NCBI RefSeq assembly: GCF_002236105.1
Contig: NZ_NIWU01000002.1
Span: 62,001 to 126,000, forward strand
DNA: 64,000 nucleotides
Reading direction: 5' to 3'
DNA from: Pseudomonas umsongensis
GTDB lineage: Bacteria; Pseudomonadota; Gammaproteobacteria; Pseudomonadales; Pseudomonadaceae
A program made the position numbers and the translations under genes. Positions 42,525-51,293 of this stretch are shown in pieces; within the stretch, counting starts at the first letter, position 1; each line of letters begins with the position of its first letter. A model generated the notes under the pieces. The model was not told the origin of the DNA and did not search any database. It saw nothing but the letters and a program-made list of their open reading frames with translations.

Positions 42525-44264
42525 ATGAAGTTAGCCATTGTTACTGCCTGCCCGAACGGCATGGTCACCAGTGTGCTGTGCGCCCGGTTGCTCGATGCCG
42601 CGGCCCAGCGTCAGGGCTGGAGCACCAGCGTGGAGATCAGCGATTCGGCACATCCCGAACGGCAACTGTCGGCCGCCACGATCGAGGCGGCCGAGTGGGT
42701 GTTGCTGGTGACCAGCGCGCCTGTGGATATGTCGCGTTTTGTCGGTAAGCGTTTGTTCCAGAGTACCCCTGCCCAAGCGCTGCAAGACGTCGAAGCGGTA
42801 TTGCGCCGTGGTGCTGAAGAGGCTCAGGTGTATGTCGCACCGCAAGCCGTGGTTGAGCCGGTGGCCGTCGTTAAAAACGCGCCGCGACTCGTTGCCGTGA
42901 CGGCCTGTCCAACCGGTGTCGCCCACACTTTCATGGCCGCCGAAGCCTTGCAGCAAGCGGCCAAGCGCTTGGGCTATGACTTGCAGGTGGAAACCCAGGG
43001 TTCGGTCGGCGCACGCAATCCGCTGAGCGCCCAAGCGATTGCCGACGCCGATGTGGTGCTGCTGGCGGCGGACATCGAAGTGGCCACCGAGCGATTCGCT
43101 GGCAAGAAAATCTACCGTTGCGGCACCGGCATTGCCCTCAAGCAGGCTGAAGCGACACTCAATAAAGCATTGGCCGAAGGCAAGCAGGAAAGCGCTTCGA
43201 CCGGTGCCAAGGGGCCGGTCAAACAAGAGAAGACCGGGGTCTACAAACACCTGTTGACCGGCGTGTCGTACATGTTGCCGATGGTGGTGGCAGGCGGCTT
43301 GATGATTGCCTTGTCGTTCGTATTCGGCATCACCGCCTTCAAGGAAGAGGGGACGCTGGCGGCGGCGCTGATGCAGATCGGCGGCGACACCGCGTTCAAG
43401 CTCATGGTGCCGCTGCTGGCAGGCTACATCGCTTATTCGATTGCCGACCGTCCGGGCCTGGCGCCGGGGATGATCGGCGGCCTGCTGGCCAGCACCCTGG
43501 GTGCCGGTTTTATCGGCGGGATCATTGCCGGTTTCCTCGCCGGGTACGCGGCGCAGGCGATCAATCGTTATGCGCGGTTGCCGCAGAGTCTCGAGGCGCT
43601 GAAACCGATCCTGATCATCCCCTTGCTGGCAAGCCTGTTCACTGGCCTGGTGATGATCTACGTGGTCGGCAAGCCGGTGGCGGGCATGCTCGCCGGGCTC
43701 ACGCATTTCCTCGACAGCATGGGCACGACCAACGCGATTCTGCTCGGCGTGCTGCTGGGCGGCATGATGTGTGTCGACCTTGGCGGGCCGATCAACAAGG
43801 CCGCGTATGCGTTTTCGGTCGGGCTGCTGGCGTCGCAGAGTTATGCACCGATGGCGGCGACCATGGCCGCCGGCATGGTGCCGCCGATCGGCCTGGGCAT
43901 CGCCACGTTCATTGCCAGGCGCAAGTTCGCCCAGACCGAACGCGAGGCGGGTAAAGCGGCCTTGGTACTGGGGCTGTGCTTTATCTCCGAAGGCGCGATT
44001 CCATTTGCCGCCAAAGACCCGCTGCGGGTGATCCCGGCGAGCATTGCCGGCGGTGCGCTGACCGGTGCGTTGTCGATGTACTTCGGCTGCAAGTTGATGG
44101 CGCCCCATGGTGGGTTGTTTGTGTTGGCGATTCCGAATGCGATCAACCATGCATTGCTGTACTTGCTGGCGATTGTGGCGGGGAGTTTGTTGACGGCGGT
44201 GGTGTATGCGCTGGTCAAGCGGCCGGAAGTGGTGGAGATGGCGGTGGAACCCGTCAACGCCTGA
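42525..44264 (+). CDS. fruA: Fructose PTS permease EIIB'BC FruA
   Basis: 579-aa transporter. Two EIIB-like modules come first: B' with Cys9 (TACPNGM) and B with Cys128 (TACPTGVAHTFMAAEAL). The EIIC membrane domain (about 235-575) has eight or more hydrophobic segments and the GGLMIALSF and GALTGALSM regions. It imports fructose as fructose-1-P. ATG 42525 follows AGAGGG. It is last in fruBKA; a repeat element separates it from the convergent reductase gene. Confidence 0.97.
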   Translation: MKLAIVTACPNGMVTSVLCARLLDAAAQRQGWSTSVEISDSAHPERQLSAATIEAAEWVLLVTSAPVDMSRFVGKRLFQSTPAQALQDVEAVLRRGAEEAQVYVAPQAVVEPVAVVKNAPRLVAVTACPTGVAHTFMAAEALQQAAKRLGYDLQVETQGSVGARNPLSAQAIADADVVLLAADIEVATERFAGKKIYRCGTGIALKQAEATLNKALAEGKQESASTGAKGPVKQEKTGVYKHLLTGVSYMLPMVVAGGLMIALSFVFGITAFKEEGTLAAALMQIGGDTAFKLMVPLLAGYIAYSIADRPGLAPGMIGGLLASTLGAGFIGGIIAGFLAGYAAQAINRYARLPQSLEALKPILIIPLLASLFTGLVMIYVVGKPVAGMLAGLTHFLDSMGTTNAILLGVLLGGMMCVDLGGPINKAAYAFSVGLLASQSYAPMAATMAAGMVPPIGLGIATFIARRKFAQTEREAGKAALVLGLCFISEGAIPFAAKDPLRVIPASIAGGALTGALSMYFGCKLMAPHGGLFVLAIPNAINHALLYLLAIVAGSLLTAVVYALVKRPEVVEMAVEPVNA

Positions 44265-44312
44265 CACTGGCCCCCTGTAGGCGCTATCAGGCTCCGGGCG
44301 TTAAATCAGATT

Positions 44313-44423
44313 GATCGTTCCCACGCTCTGCGTGGGAACGCAGCCCGGGACGCTCCGCGTCCCTTCCGGAGCCGAACGCGGAGCGTCCGTTGAGGCATTC
44401 CCACACAAAGCGTGGGAATGATC
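44313..44423. repeat. 111-bp composite palindromic element
   Basis: The ends are imperfect reverse complements: GATCGTTCCCACGC at the left and GCGTGGGAATGATC at the right. Inside are three hairpins: GTTCCCACGC/GCGTGGGAAC (left), GGGACGC/GCGTCCC plus GACGCTCCGCG/CGCGGAGCGTC (centre), and CATTCCCAC/GTGGGAATG (right). Copies of the terminal hairpin stand alone at 51192-51222 and truncated at 59063-59085. No ORF. It lies between convergent fruA and the reductase gene. Confidence 0.75.
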
Positions 44424-44432
44424 ACTGTAGGG

Positions 44433-46961
44433 TCAGTAAACGTCGCGGCGGTAGCGGCCTTGTTCGATCAAGCGCTCGACTTCGGCGGTGCCCAACACAT
44501 CGTTCAGCACCTGATCGACGCCTGCGGCCATCCCCTGAAGACTGCCGCAGATGTAGATCACCGCACCCTCCGCCAGCCATTTCTTCAGCTCTTCGGCCGA
44601 ATCGCGCAAGCGATCCTGCACGTAGATCTTCTCGGCTTGATCACGCGAGAATGCCAGGTCCAGGCGCTGCAAGTCGCCGGAAATCAACCACTCCTCCAGC
44701 TCGTCGCGGCACAGGTAATCGTGTTCGCGATTGCGCTCACCGAACAACAACCACTGGCGTTGCTGGCCATCGGCGATGCGCGCCTTGAGCAGGCTACGCA
44801 AGCCAGCGAGTCCCGTGCCGTTGCCCAGCAGGATCATCGGCACCGGTTCATTGGGCAGGTGGAAACCGCTGTTGCGCCGCACGCGCAGGCTGATGCTGCC
44901 GCCCACGGCGGCGTGTTCGGTCAGCCAGCCGGAGCCGACGCCAAGGGTGCCATCAGGGTGCAGCTCCTGGCGCACGATCAATTCCAGGATGCCGTCGGCG
45001 GCTATCGAGGCGATGGAGTATTCGCGCATGGCCAACGGCACGAGGGCATCCACCAGGGACTGCGCATGCAGGCCGACCAAATGGCTGCGGTTCTCGGGCA
45101 GCTGCCGGCTGGCGAGGGCTTGTTCCAGCGGTTGCGACAAACCCTCGTGGGTAATCGTCGCGCGACCGTCGATCCCCAATCCTTCGAGGAAGTGCTCGAT
45201 GGCCCAAGGGCAATTGCGCGGTAGCACCTCCACCAGGTCACCGGCCAGCCAGCTGTTGGTACCTGGCGCCTTCAGGCCCAGCAAGTACACCGATGAGCCG
45301 CTGCTGTCGGGGTTGAGCAATTCCCTGCGGACCAGCGTCCAGTTTTCGTAGCTCGGTGCTTGCCAGGTGCCCACAGGCGCCTGACCGGTCAACAGGCCCA
45401 GTTGCTGCTGCCAGTGACGCAAGGCATAGGGATCGCCGCTGTCGACTTCCACCGGCGCGAACAAGGTCTTGCCGCCGTGCTCGCCCAGCCACTTGTGCAG
45501 GCGCTGGGCAAACCCGCAGAAGTGTTGATACTGCCGGTCGCCGAGTCCCAGCACGGCATAGTTCAGGCTGTCGAGGCTTAACGACCGGCCCAGCACCTTG
45601 CGCTCGAAACCCCGGGCGCTGTCCGGCGCTTCGCCGTCACCGAAGGTGCTGACCACAAACAGCGCGTTGTTCGAAGCATGCAGGTCCTGCTCGCTGACAT
45701 CCGCCAGTGGCTGCACCTTCACCGGCAGGCCCGCCGCCTGCAACTGGCCGGCGGTCTGCCAGGCCAATTGCTCGGCAAAGCCACTCTGGCTGGCGAAACC
45801 GATGAGCCAGGCCGGGGTGTTGTTGTCGGGTTGTGCCAGGCCTTTGCGGGCGTCCTTGATCTGGCGTTTCTTGCGTCGACGATCCAGGTACAGCAGCCAT
45901 CCGGTGACGAAGAACAGCGGCATGCTCAGGGCCGTGAGCGTCAGGACGATGCGCCCGACGATGCCGAAATAGCTGCCCACGTGCAGCGCGTAGATGCTGG
46001 TCAACAACTGCGCCTTGAAACTCTTGTCGCTGTAGCGGTCATGCCGTTTGATCGCGCCGGTCACCGGGTCCAGGGTGATCTGGTTCAGCGCGCGGTCGTG
46101 GGGCGAGTTCTTCAACAGGTAGAAAACAGTTGCCGGTTGCCCGGCCACGGACGGCATGCGGGTGTTGTAGAAACTCAGGTCGGGACCGGCAGCGCTGTAG
46201 ATGCTGCTCCACATCGCCGAGTAGTCGACCACCGGTGCCGGACCGCTTGGCCCAGGGCCGCGTCCACCGCGAACACGTTCATTCTGTGGCGAATCGGAGA
46301 GCAGGCGTGTCAGGCCCTTGTTGTACCACTCGTAGGACCAGGACAACCCGGTCAGCGCGGCCAGGAGATAAAACACCAGGCACCAGGTGCCGGCAACCGA
46401 ATGCAAGTCCCAATTGAAGCTGCGGCCTTTTTTCTTCCAGTCGAGGGTCAGCCAGGCGCGCCAGCTTTTCCACTGGCGAGGCCAGCGCAGGTACAGGCCG
46501 GACAGGCAGAAGAACACCAGGATCAGGGTGCAGGCGCCCGTGATTTGCCGGCCGGTATCGCCCATGGCGAGGAAGCGGTGCAGTTGCAACATCAGGCCGA
46601 AGAAGCCTTGGCCGGTGGCGTCGCCCAGGAGTTCGCCGGTGTACGGGTCGACGTAACGCATGGGGCCGCGACGCTCGCCCGCTGGCGGGGTGAAGAACAC
46701 TTTTGCGGCAACGTCGCTGTCGATGCCGACCGAGAGCATCGCCACTTTCATCTGCGTCGCCGCCTCGATCTTCTCCACCAGGTCAGCCGGTGGCAGCACG
46801 CCGGCGACTTGTTTCTGGACCTGCAACACGGAAGGGTTCAGCGCGTACAGGATTTCATCCTGAAACGAGACCGTCGCCCCGGTAATGCCCATCAGGGCCA
46901 GGACGAGACCTGCGCTGATGCCAAAAAACCAGTGCAACTGGAACAGGGTTTTCTTCAACAC
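44433..46961 (-). CDS. piuB: PepSY-type membrane protein fused to flavodoxin/ferredoxin-NADP reductase (PiuB-like)
   Basis: 842-aa inner-membrane flavoreductase. The N-terminal half is a PepSY transmembrane module with helices near 8-30, 140-160, 190-215 and 340-362. A flavodoxin-like domain (about 390-530, [17 protein letters not shown] and [12 protein letters not shown]) leads to a sulfite-reductase-like FAD/NAD domain (about 545-842, with REYSIASI and [16 protein letters not shown]). The likely role is electron transfer across the membrane to reduce ferric siderophore imported by the adjacent receptor. It is the counterpart of PA4513, as I remember the PAO1 map. Symbol by synteny only. Confidence 0.88.
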   Translation of the reverse strand: MLKKTLFQLHWFFGISAGLVLALMGITGATVSFQDEILYALNPSVLQVQKQVAGVLPPADLVEKIEAATQMKVAMLSVGIDSDVAAKVFFTPPAGERRGPMRYVDPYTGELLGDATGQGFFGLMLQLHRFLAMGDTGRQITGACTLILVFFCLSGLYLRWPRQWKSWRAWLTLDWKKKGRSFNWDLHSVAGTWCLVFYLLAALTGLSWSYEWYNKGLTRLLSDSPQNERVRGGRGPGPSGPAPVVDYSAMWSSIYSAAGPDLSFYNTRMPSVAGQPATVFYLLKNSPHDRALNQITLDPVTGAIKRHDRYSDKSFKAQLLTSIYALHVGSYFGIVGRIVLTLTALSMPLFFVTGWLLYLDRRRKKRQIKDARKGLAQPDNNTPAWLIGFASQSGFAEQLAWQTAGQLQAAGLPVKVQPLADVSEQDLHASNNALFVVSTFGDGEAPDSARGFERKVLGRSLSLDSLNYAVLGLGDRQYQHFCGFAQRLHKWLGEHGGKTLFAPVEVDSGDPYALRHWQQQLGLLTGQAPVGTWQAPSYENWTLVRRELLNPDSSGSSVYLLGLKAPGTNSWLAGDLVEVLPRNCPWAIEHFLEGLGIDGRATITHEGLSQPLEQALASRQLPENRSHLVGLHAQSLVDALVPLAMREYSIASIAADGILELIVRQELHPDGTLGVGSGWLTEHAAVGGSISLRVRRNSGFHLPNEPVPMILLGNGTGLAGLRSLLKARIADGQQRQWLLFGERNREHDYLCRDELEEWLISGDLQRLDLAFSRDQAEKIYVQDRLRDSAEELKKWLAEGAVIYICGSLQGMAAGVDQVLNDVLGTAEVERLIEQGRYRRDVY

Positions 46962-47043
46962 GTCGCTCGCCTTGCTCGTTTAAAAATAGTCATCACGGCG
47001 CGCATTATGCCGTGGGTTATCGAGGAACATTCCCTTTACACAC

Positions 47044-47073
47044 AAAAGCCCCGTTCACCTGGATGAACGGGGC
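47044..47073 (-). terminator. Terminator of the TonB receptor gene
   Basis: GCCCCGTTCA (47048-47057) and TGAACGGGGC (47064-47073) form a 10-bp stem. Read on the minus strand it is followed by TTTTGTG, so it acts on transcripts coming from the receptor gene and separates it from the reductase gene. Confidence 0.75.
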
Positions 47074-47080
47074 CTGACCC

Positions 47081-47180
47081 CTGTAGGAGCTGCCGCAGGC
47101 TGCGATCTTTTGATCTTGATTTTGGGCGGTGGTGCAATCGCCGAAGATCAAAAGATCGCAGCCTGCGGCAGCTCCTACAG
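47081..47180. repeat. REP-type inverted repeat with 37-bp perfect arms
   Basis: Positions 47081-47117 and 47144-47180 are exact reverse complements around a 26-nt loop. Same family as 906-979, with a GCAGG variant in place of GAAGG. It lies between the receptor gene and its terminator. Confidence 0.88.
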
Positions 47181-47202
47181 GTTTGTGTCCATGCTTCTGT
47201 TA

Positions 47203-49545
47203 TCAGAAGTGGAAGTTGGTGCTCAACAAGGCAGTCCGGCCCGCCGCCTGGTTGGCGAAGTGGTTGGAGAACGCCTTGTCGTAGTAGGTAACGTCGGTCA
47301 GGTTCTGCACGTTCAGCTGCAGGTCGATGTTCTTGGTCAGCTTGTACGCGGCCATCGCGTCGTAGCGCACATAGTCATTGACCATGGTGGTGTTGGCCAC
47401 GTTACCGAACACGTCGTCGACATAGAACGCACCGCCACCGATGGTCAGCCTTGGCGTGACCTGGTAGGTCGTCCAAAGGCTGGCGCTGTTTTTTGGCGTG
47501 TTAGGCAGTTCGTTGCCGTCGTTGGCTTTGTTTGCCGGCAGGTCACCACCGTCGACTTGCTCGCTGTCCATGTAGGCGTAACCGGCGAAGACTTGCCATT
47601 TGTCGGTGATCTTGCCAGTGGCCGAAAGCTCGACACCCTGGACGCGGGTCTTGCCAGCGTTTTCGTATGTGGTGGTATCGACCTGGACGCGGGCGTTGTC
47701 TTTTTCGGTGCGGAAGATATCGGCAGTCAGCGACAAGCGATCGTTGAGCAGGTCCCACTTGGTACCGATTTCGTAGTTCTTGGTGGTTTCCGGTTCCAGG
47801 TCGCTGCTTATTTGGTTGCCGTTGCGATCAGGAGTGCCAGGCAACGAATTGGTTTCCACGGCTTCACCCAGAGAGTTCCCCGGCGGGGTGGCAGAGGTGG
47901 CATAGGAAGCGTAGATGCTGCCGTTTTCAGCAGGTTTGTAAACAACGCCGAACTGACCGGTGACGAACTCGCTGGTGTCCTTGGCTTTGGCCGGCACGCC
48001 TTTGTTCACGACCGTTGCCCCGCTGGCATCATAAGTGCGGTACTGAGTCTCGAAATGGTCGTAGCGCAGGCCCATGTTCACCAGCCACTGCTCGGACAGC
48101 TCCAGGGTGTCGAACACGTACAGTGCGTAGGTGTTCGCCTTGGTGTCGGTGCCGGCGTAGTTGCGGGTGATCGAACCGTTCCATGGATCGTTCGGGTTCG
48201 GGTTCGACAGCGAGGTGCAGTTGTAGCCGCTGGGTGCGCCGATGATTGCCGGGTTGCACGTGGTGGTGACTGGAGTGGTCCCTGGCGTGGTGTCGGTGTT
48301 GACGGTATATGAGGACTTCTTGCTTTCCTCGCGGCTCAACTCGATACCGGTCGCGAAGCTGTTCTTGAAGCCTGCGATGTAGACATCACCAAACAGGTCG
48401 GTCTGGTTGGTCGTCGTATCGGTGTTGCTGACGCGGGTGTTGGCCCGACGCCACACGGTACCGTTGTTGACGTTGCCCTTGCTGTCGTCCGGCTGGGTCA
48501 GGATGTAGTCCTGCATGCTGCTGCCGTGGCGCAGGGTGTTCTTGACGGTCAACGCGTCGTTCAGGTCGTGCTCGATGGCGATGGTCGCGGTGTCGGTACG
48601 ACCCTTGCGGAAGTCACGATCGGTCAGGCCGTAGAAGTTGCTGCTATCGCCGCCGGCATAGGGCTTGTCCGGATTGGACTTGGTGCGGGCAGCCGAGCCA
48701 CCGGCCGGGATGGTGTAGGGAATACCCGAATCTGGCGTGTCGTTGCTTTCCAGATGGTAGTAGTCAAGGTTGACACGGGTGTCGGTGCCCAGGCCGAAGG
48801 CCAGAGAAGGCGCGACGCCCCAGCGATCGTAGTCGACGCTTTCGCGACCGGCGACATTGCTTTCGTGACTCATCAGGTTCAGGCGACCGGCAACGGTGTC
48901 GGAGAACTGGTAGTTGCCGTCCATGGTGTAACGCTGGGTCTGGTCCGAACCCCAGGTAAAGCCACCGTCGAACGAGTCGCCCAGATGCGCTTTCTTGCTC
49001 ACCAGGTTGATGCTGCCACCGGCAGCGCCGCGACCGCCAATGGCGGAGTTAGGGCCCTTGCTGACTTCGATCGATTCAACGGCAAAGATCTCACGGCTCT
49101 GCGAACCGGTATCGCGCACGCCGTCCAGGTAGGTATCGCCCTGGGCATCGAAACCGCGGATGAACGGACGGTCGCCCTGAGGGTTGCCACCTTCACCGGC
49201 ACCGAAGGTGATGCCCGGGACGGTACGCAGTGCGTCCTGCATGTTCAGGGCGCCGGTGTCCTTGAGGACTTGTTGCGGGATGACAGTGATCGAGCGCGGA
49301 GTGTCTACCAGGGGCGCGGTGTACTTGGGCGAGGAGGCTTTTTCGACGTTGTAGGAGGTCTCATCCTGGGCTTCGCCGGTGATCGCGGTTGCGCCGAGGG
49401 AAATCGTGTTGCTCGGTGCCTGCTCGTTGGTTTTTTCCGCCGCGAAAACCATTTGGCCCGCAGAGCCGGCAGTGATCGCCACGCCAATTGCAGAAGCGAG
49501 TAAACGCGGTGAACTGACCGGTAGTTGTGGTTGTTGGCGTGACAT
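47203..49545 (-). CDS. piuA: TonB-dependent siderophore receptor, PiuA/Fiu-like
   Basis: 780-aa outer-membrane receptor for catecholate-type ferric siderophores or their mimics. A signal peptide ends near FAA (about residue 36). The plug (about 60-190) has DTPRSITVIPQQVL, RGFDAQGDTYLDGVRD and GAAGGSINLVSK. The 22-strand barrel ends in FHF, the usual C-terminal phenylalanine. ATG 49545 follows GGGAGGGG at 6 nt; upstream in-frame sequence is non-coding. Divergent from piuC, with candidate Fur boxes between. In P. aeruginosa PiuA is an entry route for siderophore-conjugated beta-lactams. Confidence 0.95.
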   Translation of the reverse strand: MSRQQPQLPVSSPRLLASAIGVAITAGSAGQMVFAAEKTNEQAPSNTISLGATAITGEAQDETSYNVEKASSPKYTAPLVDTPRSITVIPQQVLKDTGALNMQDALRTVPGITFGAGEGGNPQGDRPFIRGFDAQGDTYLDGVRDTGSQSREIFAVESIEVSKGPNSAIGGRGAAGGSINLVSKKAHLGDSFDGGFTWGSDQTQRYTMDGNYQFSDTVAGRLNLMSHESNVAGRESVDYDRWGVAPSLAFGLGTDTRVNLDYYHLESNDTPDSGIPYTIPAGGSAARTKSNPDKPYAGGDSSNFYGLTDRDFRKGRTDTATIAIEHDLNDALTVKNTLRHGSSMQDYILTQPDDSKGNVNNGTVWRRANTRVSNTDTTTNQTDLFGDVYIAGFKNSFATGIELSREESKKSSYTVNTDTTPGTTPVTTTCNPAIIGAPSGYNCTSLSNPNPNDPWNGSITRNYAGTDTKANTYALYVFDTLELSEQWLVNMGLRYDHFETQYRTYDASGATVVNKGVPAKAKDTSEFVTGQFGVVYKPAENGSIYASYATSATPPGNSLGEAVETNSLPGTPDRNGNQISSDLEPETTKNYEIGTKWDLLNDRLSLTADIFRTEKDNARVQVDTTTYENAGKTRVQGVELSATGKITDKWQVFAGYAYMDSEQVDGGDLPANKANDGNELPNTPKNSASLWTTYQVTPRLTIGGGAFYVDDVFGNVANTTMVNDYVRYDAMAAYKLTKNIDLQLNVQNLTDVTYYDKAFSNHFANQAAGRTALLSTNFHF

Positions 49546-49610
49546 TTTTATTCCCCTCCCCAAGGATTTGAGGCGGCGGAATATAGTGTAAACACGTATT
49601 TGTATCAATT

Positions 49611-49629
49611 GCGAAAAATTACTATTCGC
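49611..49629. promoter_or_regulatory. Candidate Fur box upstream of piuA
   Basis: gcgaaaaattactattcgc lies 66 bp before the receptor start. Its reverse complement agrees with the Fur consensus GATAATGATAATCATTATC at 11 of 19 positions. It sits in an AT-rich promoter region. Moderate match only. Confidence 0.45.
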
Positions 49630-49703
49630 ACTGAATTTACAATCTTTACAATTTAGCCTTACGGTTTTTACTGTTTCGTTCGTCTCGCGGGTTTTACAAG
49701 GGC

Positions 49704-49722
49704 AATAAGAATCAATACCATT
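49704..49722. promoter_or_regulatory. Candidate Fur box upstream of piuC
   Basis: AATAAGAATCAATACCATT lies 31 bp before the piuC ATG and agrees with the Fur consensus at 10 of 19 positions, including the spaced AAT triplets. The placement is right for iron repression of piuC. Confidence 0.45.
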
Positions 49723-49752
49723 GGCATCCCTTTGCTTTCTGGTGCTTGCCCC

Positions 49753-50433
49753 ATGCTGCTGCACATTCCCGGCCTGTTCGAAAAAGAAGAAGTGCAGCGC
49801 ATTCGCGAGGCTCTGCAACAGGCCGATTGGGCTGATGGCAAGATCACGGCCGGGTACCAGTCGGCCAAGGCCAAGCACAATCTGCAGTTGCCGGAAGGCC
49901 ACCCGCTGGCCAAGGAAATCGGCGCGGCCATGCTGGAGCGGCTGTGGAAAAACCCGCAGTTCATGTCAGCAGCGTTACCGCACAAGGTGTTTCCTCCGTT
50001 ACTGAACTGTTACACGGCTGGCGGCAGTTTCGATTTCCACATCGACAACGCGGTGCGTCAGCCCAAGGGCAGTATCGAACGGGTGCGCACCGACCTCTCG
50101 GCCACTTTGTTCTTCAGCGAACCTGAGGATTACGACGGCGGGGAGCTGGAAATCCAGGACACCTACGGCACCCAGCGGGTGAAGTTGCCGGCGGGTGACA
50201 TGGTGCTGTACCCCGGCACCAGCCTGCACAAGGTCAACGCCGTCACCCGTGGTACGCGCTACGCCTCGTTTTTCTGGACCCAGAGCCTGGTGCGCGAAGA
50301 CAGCCAGCGTGCGCTGCTGTTCGAGATGGACGGGGCGATCCGGCAGTTGACCCAGGACGTGCCGGATCACCCGTCATTGATCCGCCTGACGGGCACGTAT
50401 CACAACCTGTTGCGCCGTTGGGTCGAGGTATGA
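49753..50433 (+). CDS. piuC: Fe(II)/2-oxoglutarate-dependent hydroxylase PiuC
   Basis: 226-aa PKHD-type dioxygenase. The facial triad is visible: His and Asp in FHIDNAVR (HxD) and the distal His in [10 protein letters not shown]. The C-terminal domain has [19 protein letters not shown]. It is usually co-regulated with the iron receptor and thought to modify an uptake-related substrate that is not identified. ATG 49753 is taken from family alignment; no clear Shine-Dalgarno precedes it. Its stop overlaps the Sel1 gene start (ATGA). Confidence 0.95.
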   Translation: MLLHIPGLFEKEEVQRIREALQQADWADGKITAGYQSAKAKHNLQLPEGHPLAKEIGAAMLERLWKNPQFMSAALPHKVFPPLLNCYTAGGSFDFHIDNAVRQPKGSIERVRTDLSATLFFSEPEDYDGGELEIQDTYGTQRVKLPAGDMVLYPGTSLHKVNAVTRGTRYASFFWTQSLVREDSQRALLFEMDGAIRQLTQDVPDHPSLIRLTGTYHNLLRRWVEV

Positions 50434-51176
50434 GTTTTCAATTGCGCCGCCAAGAGGTACTCGATGGAGACCGTCTCAAAGCCATGCTCGACGAAAGCCC
50501 GGCCCGTGCGGCCCAGGCGATCGTAGCAGCAGCCCGCGAGGGACTCGTCGATGCCCAGGCGCTGCTTGGGCAGATCCTGCTGGATGGAAATGGAATCGCC
50601 CAGGATCAACCGCTGGCGTTGCGCTGGTTCGACATCGCCGCCCGACAAGGGCACCTGATGGCGCGCAACATGCTGGGGCGATGTCACGAACACGGCTGGG
50701 GGTGTGTGGCCGATGCAGCGGCGGCTGCCCGGCATTATCGAATCGCCGCAGAAGCGGGGCTGGATTGGGCGATGTACAACTACGCCAATCTGCTGGCGAC
50801 CGGGCGTGGGGTGGCTGAGGATCAATCGTCGGCGCTGAACCTGTATCGCCGCGCTGCCGAGCTTGGCCACGCGAAATCGATGAACCTGCTGGGACGCTAT
50901 CTGGAAGAGGGGCGTGTTTGCCCGGCAGATCCCCAAGCGGCTCGGGACTGGTATCGGCGCTCGGCAGAGGGAGGGGATTTTCGTGGGCAGTTCAGTTTTG
51001 CGGCGGTGTTGGCCGCAGAGGGGAGTATCGATACTGCATTGGTCTGGCTACGCAAGGCATTGGCCAATGGCAATCTGAACTTTCTTCGGGTGGCAAGCCA
51101 GGCGCTCATGGGCGCAACCGAGCCCCGGATTCACGCAATGGCCGACGACTACGCCAAACGTTGCGCCGAACTGTAG
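50430..51176 (+). CDS. Sel1-repeat (TPR-like) protein
   Basis: 248-aa solenoid protein with about five Sel1 repeats from residue 35 onward, for example [46 protein letters not shown] and [22 protein letters not shown]. No signal peptide or membrane segment. ATG 50430 overlaps the piuC stop, so it is translationally coupled and should share its iron control. P. aeruginosa has the same pair (PA4515-PA4516 as I recall). Probably a protein-interaction partner of PiuC; unproven. Confidence 0.92.
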   Translation: MSFQLRRQEVLDGDRLKAMLDESPARAAQAIVAAAREGLVDAQALLGQILLDGNGIAQDQPLALRWFDIAARQGHLMARNMLGRCHEHGWGCVADAAAAARHYRIAAEAGLDWAMYNYANLLATGRGVAEDQSSALNLYRRAAELGHAKSMNLLGRYLEEGRVCPADPQAARDWYRRSAEGGDFRGQFSFAAVLAAEGSIDTALVWLRKALANGNLNFLRVASQALMGATEPRIHAMADDYAKRCAEL

Positions 51177-51191
51177 GCACACCTGAAGACA

Positions 51192-51222
51192 GATCGTTCC
51201 CACGCAGAGCGTGGGAACGATC
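51192..51222 (+). repeat. 14-bp perfect hairpin, solo copy of the 44313 element terminus
   Basis: GATCGTTCCCACGC (51192-51205) and GCGTGGGAACGATC (51209-51222) with an AGA loop. Same terminal hairpin as at 44313. Followed by a short A-run, it may help end the piuC-Sel1 transcript. Confidence 0.75.
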
Positions 51223-51245
51223 AGGTACAAAAAATTTCAGGCACA

Positions 51246-51275
51246 AAAAAGCCCATGACTCGTCATGGGCTTTTT
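51246..51275. terminator. Bidirectional terminator between the Sel1 gene and speC
   Basis: AAAAAGCCCATGA (51246-51258) and TCATGGGCTTTTT (51263-51275) with a CTCG loop. T-runs on both strands allow termination of the convergent transcripts. Confidence 0.88.
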
Positions 51276-51293
51276 GATTTCGGCGTGTAGCGC

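Noticed and set aside
44313..44423. Possible CRISPR array because of repeated CCCACGC units
   Set aside because: There are only inverted, not direct, repeats, no regular spacers and no cas genes.
47203..49545. Pyoverdine-type (FpvA) receptor
   Set aside because: There is no N-terminal signalling (STN) domain before the plug and no adjacent sigma/anti-sigma genes; the neighbours match the PiuA locus.
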